Of a stretch of 6,061 nt of DNA, positions 1-5,462 are shown one piece after another; position 1 is the stretch's first letter, and every line of letters starts with the position of its first letter. The translations under genes and the position numbers were made by a program. The stretch is from Tannerella sp. (GTDB lineage: Bacteria > Bacteroidota > Bacteroidia > Bacteroidales > Tannerellaceae), in NCBI GenBank assembly GCA_031263835.1, contig JAISEZ010000147.1, positions 1 to 6,061 on the forward strand, in the 5' to 3' direction. Under the pieces are notes generated by a model. The model was not told the DNA's origin, did no database searches, and was given only the letters and a program-made list of their open reading frames with translations.

Positions 1-51
1 TGAACTTCCCTGATTTTTTCACAAAACGCCGGGAGATTCAAAAAAAGGTTG

Positions 52-59
52 TACTTTTG
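52..59 (+). promoter_or_regulatory. Bacteroidetes -7 promoter element upstream of the Lrp-family gene
   Basis: The bases TACTTTTG match the Bacteroidetes primary-sigma -7 consensus TAnnTTTG exactly. Transcription would begin roughly 6-8 bases downstream, giving a 5' leader of about 20-25 nt before the start codon at 89. I see no convincing TTTG-type -33 element at the expected spacing, so this rests on the -7 match and its position. Confidence 0.6.
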
Positions 60-88
60 GTTGCTGATTTAGCTATGCACATATTTAA

Positions 89-547
89 ATGGAAAAAATC
101 GACAAATTAGACCGGCAGATACTGAGTATCATTTCAAAAAATGCACGAATGCCTTTCAAGGAAGTGGCGGAAGCCTGCGGCGTATCGCGTGCCGCCATTC
201 ACCAGCGGGTACAGCGACTGATGGACATGCACGTGATACTGGGTTCCGGATATCATATCAATCCCAAAGTCCTGGGCTATAACACCTGCACCTATATCGG
301 CGTAAAGCTGGAACGGGGTTCCATGTACAAGGACGTGGTGCCGGAACTGGAAAAAATACAGGAAATTGTGGAAATCAACTTCACCACCGGCCCCTATTCC
401 ATGATGATTAAACTGTATGCCCGCGACAATGAGCACCTGATGGAACTGCTGAACGGGAAAATACAGGAAATTCCCGGCGTGACCGAAACCGAAACGCTCA
501 TTTCCCTCTGCGAAAGCCTGAAAAGGGAAATCCCCTTCAACCTGTGA
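89..547 (+). CDS. Lrp/AsnC-family transcriptional regulator
   Basis: This 152-residue protein has the usual length and two-domain layout of the Lrp/AsnC (feast/famine) family. Residues 1-60 form the N-terminal winged-helix DNA-binding region. It opens with the family-typical DKLDRQIL, and the helix-turn-helix lies at about 23-45 (FKEVAEACGVSRAAIHQRVQ). Residues about 66-148 fit the RAM/AsnC ligand-binding and oligomerisation domain, with a TTGPYSMMIKLYARD strand-turn-strand at 99-113. Family members are dimers or octamers that bind amino acids or other small effectors and regulate transport and metabolism. The effector and targets of this one cannot be read from the sequence. The start at 89 fits the -7 element at 52-59; there is no strong Shine-Dalgarno, which is common in this phylum. 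The gene converges on the AraC gene and overlaps its 3' end by 11 bp. It may be unrelated to the sugar genes. Confidence 0.93.
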   Translation: MEKIDKLDRQILSIISKNARMPFKEVAEACGVSRAAIHQRVQRLMDMHVILGSGYHINPKVLGYNTCTYIGVKLERGSMYKDVVPELEKIQEIVEINFTTGPYSMMIKLYARDNEHLMELLNGKIQEIPGVTETETLISLCESLKREIPFNL

Positions 548-1403
548 AAGGGATAAGGACGGTTTTCCTGTATTTCACCGGCGTCGTCCCCGTATATCTC
601 TTGAACAGGCGGTTGAAATAGGACACGTTGTCGAAAGAAAGGCCGTGGGCAATGTCCTGCATGGACCTGTTGCCCGTCAGAATCAGCAGCTGCGCCTTTT
701 CGATTTTCTTCTGGTGGATGTACTGAACGGGCGTCGCGTGCATCTCCCTCCTGAACATCCGGATGAAGTGGTCTTTGGACAGGCAGCAGATGTCCGTCAG
801 CTCGTCGATACGGATGGGACGGTCAATATTTTCACGGATGTAATGCAGCGTTTTCCGGATGCGGTCGGTGACGCGGTACTTCGGCGAAGCCTGTCTGAAG
901 AAGCGGGAAAAGAGCTGGAACAGGATTCCTTCTGTCTCGAACATCACGTAAGCCGGCGTGCGCAGATGAAGCGTGAGGTTTTTCATCAGCGTGGAAGAAT
1001 TGTCGTAATCGGACGGGTCATACTGTTTCAGGTCTCTGCCGGGATTGATTTCCAGCAGCCGCCGCACCAGCAGGGCGTCCAGCGAACCGGCTTCGCACTC
1101 GACCGGGAAGTGGTAATCCTCCAGCAGCCGCCGGACGGAAAGCGGATGCTCGTAAACATGAATGTAATACAGGGCGTAATGGTCGTCGCACTCGTAGCTG
1201 TGCAGCGTAAAGGGCGGAATCAGGTACAGGTGCGACGGCGTCAGTTCGTGCACGCCGTCTTTCACGCGAAGCCTCGCCTTCCCTTCCTCCACCAGGTAAA
1301 TCCGCGCAAAAGGGCTGTTCACGCGCTTGTAGTTCCAGTCGGCCTGATGGACGGCATACCCGACGTTCAGCAGAATAAACTCCGCAGTTTCTTTTTCCTT
1401 CAT
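537..1403 (-). CDS. AraC-family transcriptional regulator, likely activator of the divergent L-galactose genes
   Basis: This 288-residue protein has the classic AraC/XylS sugar-regulator layout. Residues about 10-85 form an N-terminal cupin-like sensor domain (IYLVEEGKARLRVKDG, then LTPSHLYLIPPFTLHSY with the typical 'iPP...H' turn). A helical linker follows. The C-terminal double helix-turn-helix spans about 180-280, with the first helix-turn-helix near 199-220 (IDELTDICCLSKDHFIRMFR) and the second near 248-270 (QDIAHGLSFDNVSYFNRLFK), followed by TGTTPVKYRK, the family signature end. The minus-strand start is backed by a purine-rich GAGGAAGG just upstream and by a -7 element at 1430-1437. 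The gene is divergent from the sugar-oxidation genes across 129 bp, an arrangement that usually means a local activator. I infer that it responds to L-galactose or a pathway intermediate; the sequence does not show the ligand. Confidence 0.93.
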   Translation of the reverse strand: MKEKETAEFILLNVGYAVHQADWNYKRVNSPFARIYLVEEGKARLRVKDGVHELTPSHLYLIPPFTLHSYECDDHYALYYIHVYEHPLSVRRLLEDYHFPVECEAGSLDALLVRRLLEINPGRDLKQYDPSDYDNSSTLMKNLTLHLRTPAYVMFETEGILFQLFSRFFRQASPKYRVTDRIRKTLHYIRENIDRPIRIDELTDICCLSKDHFIRMFRREMHATPVQYIHQKKIEKAQLLILTGNRSMQDIAHGLSFDNVSYFNRLFKRYTGTTPVKYRKTVLIPFTG

Positions 1404-1406
1404 TTC

Positions 1407-1414
1407 CCTTCCTC
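1407..1414 (-). promoter_or_regulatory. Shine-Dalgarno-like site of the AraC gene
   Basis: On the minus strand the bases GAGGAAGG lie 3 nt upstream of the ATG at 1403-1401. Read with the flanking GGAAA, the purine-rich run is anti-Shine-Dalgarno compatible. It is the only recognisable Shine-Dalgarno in the window and supports the chosen start. Confidence 0.4.
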
Positions 1415-1429
1415 TGTTTTTACGGTTTC

Positions 1430-1437
1430 CAAAAGTA
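1430..1437 (-). promoter_or_regulatory. Bacteroidetes -7 promoter element for the AraC gene
   Basis: On the minus strand these bases read TACTTTTG, a perfect TAnnTTTG match and identical to the -7 boxes at 52-59 and 1504-1511. The transcript would start near 1422-1424, leaving a leader of about 20 nt. No clear -33 element is visible further upstream on this strand. Confidence 0.6.
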
Positions 1438-1462
1438 CGGATTAATGTCGATATCAGAGTAT

Positions 1463-1477
1463 ATATTGCATGAATAT
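1463..1477. promoter_or_regulatory. Candidate operator, AT-rich inverted repeat in the divergent promoter region
   Basis: ATATT-GCATG-AATAT is a 15-bp hyphenated palindrome centred at 1470. It lies between the two divergent -7 elements, upstream of both promoters, which is where an AraC-type activator would be expected to bind. Many AraC sites are direct repeats, so this is suggestive only. Confidence 0.25.
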
Positions 1478-1484
1478 TTCTAAG

Positions 1485-1496
1485 CCCGCTCGCGGG
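1485..1496. promoter_or_regulatory. Candidate operator, GC-rich palindrome just upstream of the reductase -7 box
   Basis: CCCGC-TC-GCGGG is a short perfect inverted repeat ending 7 bp before the -7 element at 1504. It occupies the -33/spacer region in an otherwise AT-rich promoter that lacks a -33 match. A protein bound here could activate or block the catabolic promoter. Its role is inferred from position alone. Confidence 0.3.
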
Positions 1497-1503
1497 AAAA
1501 CGC

Positions 1504-1511
1504 TACTTTTG
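1504..1511 (+). promoter_or_regulatory. Bacteroidetes -7 promoter element for the L-galactose genes
   Basis: TACTTTTG is a perfect TAnnTTTG match. Transcription from it would start at about 1516-1519, leaving a leader of roughly 15 nt before the ATG at 1533. This also rules out the in-frame ATG at 1470, which lies upstream of the predicted transcription start. The lack of a -33 match fits an activator-dependent promoter. Confidence 0.65.
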
Positions 1512-1532
1512 CAGGAAAATAACAGGTGTATC

Positions 1533-2465
1533 ATGATATACAGAGAACTTGGAAAGACGGGAATGGCTTTATCGGCCATCAGCCTGGGAGCCTCTTCGCT
1601 GGGCGGCGTGTTTCATTCGCTGAAGGAAGAAGAGGGGATACGCGCCGTCTATGCGGCGGTCGAGAACGGCATCAATTTCATAGACGTGTCGCCCTATTAC
1701 GGTCATTTGAAAGCCGAAACCGTGCTGGGCAAAGCGCTGAAAGGCATTGACCGGAAACGGTATTACCTTTCAACCAAAGTCGGGCGCTACGGCCGCGACG
1801 GCGTGAACTGCTGGGATTATTCGGGGGCGAGGGCGACGGCAAGCGTGTACGAAAGCATGGAACGCCTGCATGTCGATTATGTCGATTTGATTAACGTGCA
1901 CGACATCGAATTTGCCGACCTTGAACAGGTTTGCAGCGAAACCCTGCCGGCGCTGGTCGAACTGCGCGAAAAGGGGATTGCCGGACACGTGGGGATTACG
2001 AACCTCACCCTGCGGCATTTCGGATACGTCATCGACCACGTTCCCGCCGGGACGGTCGAAAGCGTCCTTTCGTTCTGTCACTACTGCCTGAACGACGACG
2101 CCCTGACGGACTGGCTGGATTATTTTGAGGAAAAAGGCGTCGGTGTAATCAATGCCTCTCCCTTTTCGATGGGGCTGCTGACGGAACGGGGCGCACCCGA
2201 CTGGCATCCCGCACCCGCGCCGTTGAAGAAAGTCTGTAAAAAGGCGGCGGACTACTGCAAATCAAAAGGCAAATCCATCGAGCAGCTGGCGGTGAAATAC
2301 GCGACAGACAATGCGCGCATTGCCACCACGCTGTTCAGCACCACCCGTCCCGAAGCCGTGCTGAACAATATCCGCTGGGCCGGGGAGCCGCTTGACGGGG
2401 AGTTGCTGCGCGAAGTGCAGGCCATCCTTGAACCGCGCTTCCGGGATACATGGTTAAACAGTTAA
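1533..2465 (+). CDS. Aldo/keto reductase, probable L-galactose 1-dehydrogenase
   Basis: This 310-residue TIM-barrel oxidoreductase closely resembles plant-type L-galactose dehydrogenase as I remember it. Shared runs include the RELGKTG start, SLGASSLGGVF (17-27), NFIDVSPYYG (48-57), RLHVDYVDL (111-119), HDIEFADLEQVCSETLPAL (123-141), GTVESVLSFCHYCLND (173-188), GVGVINASPFSMGLLTE (202-218) and DWHPAPAPLK (223-232). The aldo/keto reductase catalytic tetrad is visible as D51, Y56, K82 and H123. The expected reaction is NAD(P)-dependent oxidation of L-galactose at C1 to its 1,5-lactone in the cytoplasm. L-Fucose is the main alternative substrate, since L-fucose and L-galactose differ only at C6. 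I chose the start at 1533 because the earlier in-frame ATG (1470) precedes the -7 element and adds 21 residues outside the family consensus. It is the first gene of the catabolic set. Confidence 0.9.
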   Translation: MIYRELGKTGMALSAISLGASSLGGVFHSLKEEEGIRAVYAAVENGINFIDVSPYYGHLKAETVLGKALKGIDRKRYYLSTKVGRYGRDGVNCWDYSGARATASVYESMERLHVDYVDLINVHDIEFADLEQVCSETLPALVELREKGIAGHVGITNLTLRHFGYVIDHVPAGTVESVLSFCHYCLNDDALTDWLDYFEEKGVGVINASPFSMGLLTERGAPDWHPAPAPLKKVCKKAADYCKSKGKSIEQLAVKYATDNARIATTLFSTTRPEAVLNNIRWAGEPLDGELLREVQAILEPRFRDTWLNS

Positions 2466-2528
2466 ATGAGCAAATGAGAGAATGAGACAATGAGACAATT
2501 CATTTGCTCATTCTCTCATTTCCACATT
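2465..2528. repeat. Octamer-built inverted repeat between reductase and lactonase genes
   Basis: Four forward copies of an 8-mer of form ATGAGNNA (2466-2497) are followed by a 6-bp centre and four copies on the opposite strand (2504-2535), one of them diverged (ATGTGGAA). Arms 2465-2494 and 2499-2528 can pair over 30 positions with four mismatches and one G-T pair around an ACAA loop. The central block 2472-2486 with 2507-2521 is a perfect 15 bp. No T-run follows, so it is not a typical intrinsic terminator. It starts on the last base of the upstream stop codon. Confidence 0.85.
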
Positions 2529-2543
2529 GGCTCATTAGAGTGA
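2466..2543 (+). other. Chain of ATGA-overlapping minicistrons between two genes
   Basis: The reductase stop TAA (2463-2465) abuts an ATG at 2466. Because each 8-mer starts with ATGA, the frames chain: ATG-AGC-AAA-TGA (2466-2477), ATG-AGA-GAA-TGA (2474-2485), ATG-AGA-CAA-TGA (2482-2493), then a 17-codon frame at 2490-2543 ending six bases before the lactonase ATG. Each successive pair overlaps by four bases. This could pass terminating ribosomes across the 84-bp gap. It may equally be a by-product of the repeat, so function is unproven. Confidence 0.3.
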
Positions 2544-2549
2544 TATTGT

Positions 2550-3467
2550 ATGAAGATTATTGATGCACATGCTCACCTCTGGCTTCGTCAGGACACGGAG
2601 GTGAACGGAATGAAGATACGGACGCTCGACAACGGGAAATCGCTGTTCATGGGCGAAATACGTCAGATGCTGCCGCCGTTTATCATCGACGGGCGCAATA
2701 CGGCGGAGATATTTCTCTCCAACATGGATTACGCGCAGGTATCGGCCGCCGTGATTACCCAGGAGTATATCGACGGCCTGCAAAACGATTACCTGCAGGA
2801 GGTAGAGCGGAAATATCCCGCACGTTTCCTGTGCTGCGGCATGGTCGACGCCCGCAGGCCCGGCTACCTGGCAGAAGCCCGGGAACTGGCCGCCAGAGGC
2901 TTTCGGGGAATCAAGCTCCCTGCCGAACGCCTGCTGCTGCCCGACGGAAGAGTGTACCTCACCGGCGACGAAATGATGCAAATGTTCAGGTTCATGGAGG
3001 AAAACGACCTCTTCTTCTCCGTAGACCTGGCGCCGGGAGAAACACAGGTGGCGGAAATGGAGGAAATCATTTCCGAATGTCCGCGCCTGCGAATTGCCAT
3101 CGGACACTTCGGGATGGTCACCCGTCCCGGCTGGCAGGCGCAAATCCGGCTGGCGCGCCATCCGAACGTGAGGATTGAATCGGGCGGCATCACCTGGCTG
3201 TTCAACGACGAGTTTTACCCGTTCGCCGGAGCCGTCCGCGCCATCCGGGAAGCCGCTTCGCTGGCGGGGATGGAAAAGCTGATGTGGGGTTCGGACTATC
3301 CGCGCACCGTCACGGCGATTACCTACCGCATGTCATACGATTTCGTGCTGAAGTCCACGCTGCTCACCGGAGACGAGAAAGCCCTCTTCCTCGGCGAAAA
3401 CGCGAAACGCTTCTACCGTTTCGGCGACCTGACGGATTTACCCTACATCAAAAACATGTCGGAATAA
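2550..3467 (+). CDS. Amidohydrolase-superfamily sugar lactonase, probable L-galactono-1,5-lactonase
   Basis: This 305-residue protein belongs to the amidohydrolase 2 type TIM barrels. It has the N-terminal metal-binding DAHAHL motif (D5, H7, H9), a GIKL strand with K122, IGHFG with H186, and the WGSDYPR strand with the conserved aspartate D249. It ends with the family's GENAKRFY segment at 282-289. Enzymes of this group (COG3618-like) include L-fucono-, L-rhamnono- and L-galactono-lactonases. Given the preceding L-galactose dehydrogenase and the following dehydrogenase, the likely role is hydrolysis of L-galactono-1,5-lactone to L-galactonate in the cytoplasm. The start at 2550 puts the DAHAHL motif four residues in, as is usual. 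There is no clear Shine-Dalgarno, and the 84-bp spacer from the upstream gene is filled by an octamer palindrome. Other aldonolactones remain possible substrates. Confidence 0.88.
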   Translation: MKIIDAHAHLWLRQDTEVNGMKIRTLDNGKSLFMGEIRQMLPPFIIDGRNTAEIFLSNMDYAQVSAAVITQEYIDGLQNDYLQEVERKYPARFLCCGMVDARRPGYLAEARELAARGFRGIKLPAERLLLPDGRVYLTGDEMMQMFRFMEENDLFFSVDLAPGETQVAEMEEIISECPRLRIAIGHFGMVTRPGWQAQIRLARHPNVRIESGGITWLFNDEFYPFAGAVRAIREAASLAGMEKLMWGSDYPRTVTAITYRMSYDFVLKSTLLTGDEKALFLGENAKRFYRFGDLTDLPYIKNMSE

Positions 3468-3476
3468 ATAATCGGT

Positions 3477-3574
3477 AGTTAGTAGTCAGTAGTTAGTAGT
3501 TAGTAGAATGGATACGGATGTACGGCTTTCCCGCCGGCTGCCCCCTACTAACTACTAACTACTGACTACTAACT
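3477..3574. repeat. 30-bp perfect inverted repeat built of tandem heptamers
   Basis: The left arm (3477-3506) consists of the 7-mers GTTAGTA, GTCAGTA, GTTAGTA and GTTAGTA with one flanking base on each side. The right arm (3545-3574) is its exact reverse complement, including the single T-to-C variant unit. The 38-nt loop (3507-3544) contains a small CGGC/GCCG stem. The repeat begins 10 bp after the lactonase stop and ends 16 bp before the next ATG. The left arm is dense in TAG stops in all three forward frames. It is not followed by a T-run. Confidence 0.92.
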
Positions 3575-3590
3575 GCTCATTCAAACAATT

Positions 3591-4622
3591 ATGCAAGCAG
3601 TACAAATCATTCAACCCGGAGAGGTGAAGACCGTTGAGCTTCCCGTCCCTGAACCCGGGCAGGGAGAAGTGTTGGTGAAGATAAATTATGTCGGGTTTTG
3701 CGGCTCCGACCTGAACACCTTTCTGGGGAAAAACCCGATGGTACGGTTGCCGGTCGTTCCGGGACACGAAATCAGTGCGGAAATAGTCCGAACGTCGGAA
3801 GGCGTCCCCGGACACATTCAGCCCGGCATGTTGTGCACCGTCAATCCCTACACGGCCTGCGGGCGCTGTTCCTCGTGCCGGAACAGCCGCCCCAACGCCT
3901 GCCGGTTCAACCGCACGCTGGGCGTACAGCGCGATGGCGCCATGTCGGAATGGATGACCGTTCCCTGGGAAAAAATCATTCCGGACGAAGACGGTCGCCT
4001 GTCGAAGGAAGCCTTTGCGCTGGTGGAACCGCTGAGCGTAGGATTTCATGCCGTATCCAGGGCGCAGGTCACCGATTCGGATACGGTGATGGTCATCGGC
4101 TGCGGCATGATTGGGCTGGGCGCGCTGATTCGTTCGGTCATTCGCGGCGCGAAGGTCATCGCCGTGGACGTGGACGACGCAAAGCTGGCGCTGGCCAGAC
4201 AGCTGGGAGCAACGCATACCCTCCATTCCGGAACGGACAGCGTGCACGCCCGTCTGCAGGACCTCACCAATCAGTCCGGCCCGGACGTCGTCATCGAAGC
4301 CGTGGGAGCGCCGGCCACCTATCAGATGGCTGTGAACGAAGTCGCGTTTACCGGCCGCGTAGTGTGCATCGGTTATGCCAAGGCGGACATCGCCTTCGAG
4401 ACAAAACTTTTTGTGCAGAAGGAAATCGACATCCGCGGTTCGCGCAATGCCCTGCCCGAGGATTTCCGTGCGGTGATGGAATACCTGAAAAAAGGCGCCT
4501 GTCCCGTTGACACCCTGATTAGCGGCATCTACCCCCCCGAACAGGCGCAGGCCGCACTGGAAAAATGGCAGTCCGACCCGGGCAAGGTGTTCCGGATACT
4601 GGTACGGATGGAAAAGCAGTGA
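3591..4622 (+). CDS. Zinc-dependent medium-chain dehydrogenase, probable L-galactonate 5-dehydrogenase
   Basis: This 343-residue protein is a medium-chain alcohol/sorbitol dehydrogenase. The catalytic zinc ligands appear as C37 (GFCGSD), H59-E60 (PGHE) and E146 (VEP). The structural zinc site is complete, with C90, C93, C96 and C104 in ACGRCSSCRNSRPNAC. The Rossmann motif GCGMIG lies at 170-175, and an acidic residue (D193) ends the next strand, which favours NAD over NADP. The SRNALPEDF segment near 275-283 resembles the L-galactonate/L-gulonate 5-dehydrogenase group. In this context the likely reaction is oxidation of L-galactonate to D-tagaturonate. The gene is separated from the lactonase by 123 bp holding a heptamer hairpin, so cotranscription is probable but not certain. 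A related role on L-fuconate or another aldonate is the main alternative. Confidence 0.88.
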   Translation: MQAVQIIQPGEVKTVELPVPEPGQGEVLVKINYVGFCGSDLNTFLGKNPMVRLPVVPGHEISAEIVRTSEGVPGHIQPGMLCTVNPYTACGRCSSCRNSRPNACRFNRTLGVQRDGAMSEWMTVPWEKIIPDEDGRLSKEAFALVEPLSVGFHAVSRAQVTDSDTVMVIGCGMIGLGALIRSVIRGAKVIAVDVDDAKLALARQLGATHTLHSGTDSVHARLQDLTNQSGPDVVIEAVGAPATYQMAVNEVAFTGRVVCIGYAKADIAFETKLFVQKEIDIRGSRNALPEDFRAVMEYLKKGACPVDTLISGIYPPEQAQAALEKWQSDPGKVFRILVRMEKQ

Positions 4623-4765
4623 CCGGTTTTATACTGCACGCGGCATGGTTTTGTGCATTGACCCCAACAGTCATTCCCGCCGGAAACCCTTGAATCTTTG
4701 AATGATTGAATCTTTGAATTTTATATCCATACACAAAACCATGCCGCGCAAAGTATAATCCCGGT
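4622..4765. repeat. Long imperfect inverted repeat downstream of the dehydrogenase gene
   Basis: Arms 4622-4661 and 4726-4765 pair over 40 positions. There is a perfect 17-bp core (4639-4655 with 4732-4748, reading CGCGGCATGGTTTTGTG on the left), a 7-bp block (4629-4635 with 4752-4758) and an outer 5-bp ACCGG/CCGGT block. Seven positions are mismatched. The arm starts on the last base of the dehydrogenase stop. The 64-nt interior contains a separate octamer array. Without a T-run it is not a typical intrinsic terminator, although it could end or protect the upstream mRNA. Confidence 0.8.
4690..4721. repeat. Four tandem octamers of form TTGAATNN
   Basis: Four consecutive 8-mers share TTGAAT followed by two variable bases (CT, GA, CT, TT). 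They lie inside the loop of the 4622-4765 inverted repeat. The design, a fixed core with two variable bases at period 8, is the same as in the 2466-2535 array although the word is different. Confidence 0.8.
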
Positions 4766-4770
4766 TCTGC

Positions 4771-4782
4771 CAGTGGTGACTG
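4771..4782. promoter_or_regulatory. Candidate operator, short palindrome upstream of the toxin-antitoxin promoter
   Basis: CAGT-GGTG-ACTG is a 12-bp hyphenated inverted repeat ending 15 bp before the -7 element at 4798. It sits where an antitoxin-toxin complex could autorepress. It is short and could be chance. Confidence 0.2.
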
Positions 4783-4797
4783 TCGGGAAAAAAGGTG

Positions 4798-4805
4798 TAT
4801 ATTTG
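4798..4805 (+). promoter_or_regulatory. Bacteroidetes -7 promoter element for the toxin-antitoxin pair
   Basis: TATATTTG matches TAnnTTTG exactly. Transcription would start near 4811, leaving a leader of about 14 nt before the ATG at 4825. This argues that the pair is transcribed independently of the sugar genes and that the upstream in-frame GTG at 4795 is not the start. Confidence 0.6.
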
Positions 4806-4824
4806 CCACATAATTAGTAAGCAT

Positions 4825-5058
4825 ATGATACGAACGGTTTTTACACCCGATACCAACCGGGTCAGCCTGTCGATACCCGACCGGTATGTGGGGAGGCAAC
4901 TTGAAATCACCGTCCTGCCGCTGAGCGAACCGGCAACGGATACTTCCGGCGCCGACCCCTCTTTCGGGGCATGGGCGGATATGGAACCCTCGACCGGGGC
5001 GATTTGCCGGGAAATCCGCGCAGGCAGGAAATTCAGAAACAGGGCGCTGCGCTTATGA
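4825..5058 (+). CDS. VapB-type antitoxin
   Basis: This 77-residue protein directly precedes and overlaps a PIN-domain toxin gene. The N-terminal part (RVSLSIPDRYVGRQLEITVLPL, 12-33) resembles the short beta-rich start of Bacteroidetes antitoxins that pair with PIN toxins ('ipeeyvGkevEi...'). The middle (35-58) is low in hydrophobics and probably flexible. The basic tail (AICREIRAGRKFRNRALRL, 59-77) fits the toxin-binding helix usual for such antitoxins. I identify it mainly by context, size and these partial similarities, because antitoxins are poorly conserved. The ATG at 4825 is preferred to the in-frame GTG at 4795, which lies upstream of the -7 element. The stop codon overlaps the toxin start as ATGA (5055-5058), suggesting translational coupling. 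It would neutralise the toxin and probably autorepress the promoter. Confidence 0.75.
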   Translation: MIRTVFTPDTNRVSLSIPDRYVGRQLEITVLPLSEPATDTSGADPSFGAWADMEPSTGAICREIRAGRKFRNRALRL

Positions 5059-5462
5059 CACGTTACCTGCTGGACACGAATATCTGTGTTTTCCACCTTC
5101 GGGGAAAACTGAATCTCAGGGATTACGCCGGCGAACAGTGGCGAACGGCGTGCTGCATTTCGGAAGTGACGGCGCTGGAACTGTATTACGGTGCGGCCAA
5201 CAGCGCTCATCCGGCGAAACACCATGCCGCCGTCGACACATTTCTGGAAGGTTTGACCGCCCTGCCGATTGTGGATTGTGCCGGGGTGTATGCCGGGGAG
5301 AAAGTCCGCTTCAAACGTGCCGGTATGCCTTTGAACGACGAGTTCGATTTGATTATAGGCTCATCGGCCATCGCCCGCGACCTCATCCTGGTCACCGACA
5401 ATGTCAAACATTTCAAGAACTTCCAGGGTATCAAAATCGAAAACTGGATGAATAAGAAATAG
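5055..5462 (+). CDS. PIN-domain ribonuclease toxin, VapC family
   Basis: This 135-residue protein is a single PIN domain of standard VapC length. It opens with MTRYLLDTNI, giving the first catalytic acid D7. E42 lies in the TALELYYGA helix, D98 in the EFDLIIGSSAIA segment and D115 in LVTDNVKHF, so all four Mg-binding acidic positions are present and the enzyme looks intact. It ends with the typical FQGIKIENW strand. VapC toxins are Mg-dependent endoribonucleases, many of which cleave tRNA or rRNA; the target here is unknown. The ATG at 5055 gives the canonical N-terminus, and a longer in-frame start at 4971 would lie inside the antitoxin gene. The pair is flanked by inverted copies of a CCGGTTC-containing word and by large palindromes, consistent with a mobile or repeat-associated module. 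Confidence 0.92.
   Translation: MTRYLLDTNICVFHLRGKLNLRDYAGEQWRTACCISEVTALELYYGAANSAHPAKHHAAVDTFLEGLTALPIVDCAGVYAGEKVRFKRAGMPLNDEFDLIIGSSAIARDLILVTDNVKHFKNFQGIKIENWMNKK

Noticed and set aside
645..1445. 266-codon open frame on the plus strand opposite the AraC gene
   Set aside because: It mirrors a clear AraC-family gene in a GC-rich stretch, has no recognisable domain, and runs through the AraC promoter.
1470..1532. 21-residue N-terminal extension of the aldo/keto reductase from the ATG at 1470
   Set aside because: It contains the -7 element at 1504-1511, so it lies upstream of the predicted transcript start. The family-typical N-terminus begins at 1533.
4622..4765. Intrinsic terminator after the dehydrogenase gene
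   Set aside because: The stem is long and interrupted, the loop is 64 nt, and no T-run follows the right arm. It may still affect the mRNA 3' end.
4795..4824. GTG start giving a 10-residue longer antitoxin
   Set aside because: It lies upstream of the predicted transcription start, and the ATG at 4825 gives the more typical antitoxin N-terminus.
4671..5225. 184-codon minus-strand frame across the toxin-antitoxin genes
   Set aside because: It overlaps the well-supported vapB/vapC pair and the octamer repeat, and its product has no recognisable features.
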